Source of the DNA: Candidatus Gastranaerophilales bacterium | GTDB lineage: Bacteria > Cyanobacteriota > Vampirovibrionia > Gastranaerophilales > Gastranaerophilaceae | Assembly: GCA_947625495.1 (NCBI GenBank) | Contig: CANQOQ010000014.1 | Location: 1 to 36,941, forward strand | Direction: 5' to 3' | Length of the DNA stretch: 36,941 bases | Part shown: piece after piece, positions 36,576 through 36,941 of the stretch | How the letters are laid out: each line of letters opens with the position of its first letter | Position numbering within the stretch: position 1 is the stretch's first letter | Made by a program: the position numbers and the translations under genes | The notes under the pieces: model-generated | What the model was told of the DNA's origin: nothing | The model's database searches: none | What the model saw: the letters and a program-made list of their open reading frames with translations, nothing else

Positions 36576-36655
36576 CGGCATTTGCACCCGTTATAGCAAT
36601 ATTTTCCAAAGGAGGTTCTATTTCTTGACTGCAGGAACAGGGAAACATCAAAATT
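36576..36655 (+). pseudogene. Decayed copy of the 3' end of the 32724-33512 gene
   Basis: TTTGCACCCGTTATAGCAAT is identical to 33408-33427, and the match continues with scattered changes (AAAGGnGGTTC, GCAGGAAC, AAAATTCT) to about 36655. The frame is broken by an early stop (TTCTTGA). The two copies bracket the MerR-peptide-maturase-ligase cassette in direct orientation. Confidence 0.75.
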
Positions 36656-36680
36656 CTTGATAAGACATTTTTTTTATATT

Positions 36681-36696
36681 AATCTTAAGTAAGATT
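36681..36696. repeat. 16-bp palindrome before ychF
   Basis: AATCTTAAGTAAGATT: 7-base arms and a 2-base centre, 14 bases before the ychF ATG. The tight centre suits a protein-binding site more than a hairpin. Confidence 0.5.
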
Positions 36697-36710
36697 GAAA
36701 GGGAAATATT

Positions 36711-36941
36711 ATGTTGCGAGCAGGAATTGTAGGACTCCCGAATGTAGGAAAATCAACATTATTTAACGCACTTACGTCATCAAAGAATGCCCAAAGCGAA
36801 AATTATCCGTTTTGTACCATTGAACCAAATGTAGGGGTTGTTAATGTTCCTGATGAACGTTTATATATATTAAAAGATTTGGTAAAGACCAATGTCGTAA
36901 TATCTACCGCCATTGAATTTGTTGATATAGCAGGTCTTGTA
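36711..36941 (+). CDS. ychF: YchF/OLA1-type ATPase, partial at the right edge
   Basis: The first 77 codons are present. It reads [20 protein letters not shown] (Walker [10 protein letters not shown]), then [14 protein letters not shown], then VPDERL and FVDIAGLV (Walker B/G3). These are standard for YchF, an Obg-related ATPase that binds ribosomes and responds to redox stress. GAAAGGGA lies about 7 bases before the ATG. The rest lies beyond the window. Confidence 0.95.
   Translation, partial: MLRAGIVGLPNVGKSTLFNALTSSKNAQSENYPFCTIEPNVGVVNVPDERLYILKDLVKTNVVISTAIEFVDIAGLV

Overview
The window reads as an AT-rich bacterial chromosome with the standard code and dense, mostly SD-led genes. A diderm cell is suggested by a signal-peptide protein that looks like an outer-membrane beta-barrel. 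Other pointers are an isolated flhB next to a FliA-like sigma factor, several TPR proteins, and a protein with an N-terminal 'SFKGN' motif of the kind I associate with gut Gastranaerophilales (Melainabacteria, non-photosynthetic Cyanobacteria relatives). That taxonomic placement is inference; a marker-gene tree would settle it.

Layout. (1) 1-6177 is an accessory block of very AT-rich genes: a PD-(D/E)XK-like DUF6602-type protein, a secreted coiled-coil protein, two zinc-ribbon membrane proteins (one with TM2), an XRE regulator, and a small membrane protein paired with an ApeA-like HEPN protein. A perfect 25-bp inverted repeat (135-159 / 5886-5910) brackets it. (2) 6187-11999 holds a putative HExxH zincin, a cysteine-peptidase-like protein with EF-hands and a long coiled coil, a decayed copy of that protein's C-terminus, and a cupin-containing protein. 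(3) 12115-23888 is mostly housekeeping: bioA-bioD, rsmG behind a STAND-like ATPase/TPR gene, groES-groEL, an alpha/beta hydrolase, a 51-aa ORF, an FtsB/DivIC-like protein, a GT39-like membrane glycosyltransferase and the beta-barrel protein. (4) 24130-33512 carries pyrF-ald, a radical SAM/SPASM protein, maf-apt-flhB-sigma factor, a TPR protein and a secreted hypothetical. (5) 33531-36500 is a compact cassette: a divergent MerR regulator, a 40-residue Cys/Tyr/Asn-rich peptide, a radical SAM/SPASM enzyme with a PqqD-like N-terminus, and a TupA-like ATP-grasp ligase. (6) The window ends inside ychF.

The best candidate for an undescribed system is cassette (5). A consensus promoter drives a tiny peptide with a strong ribosome site, followed directly by a maturase with a peptide-recognition-like N-terminus and a translationally coupled ATP-grasp enzyme. 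This is the layout of a ribosomally made, post-translationally modified peptide (RiPP) pathway. A decayed copy of the 3' end of the preceding gene lies just past the cassette, so the cassette sits between two copies of the same sequence, as after insertion or local duplication. The second candidate is the HEPN plus small-membrane-protein pair in the inverted-repeat island, which may be an anti-phage module.
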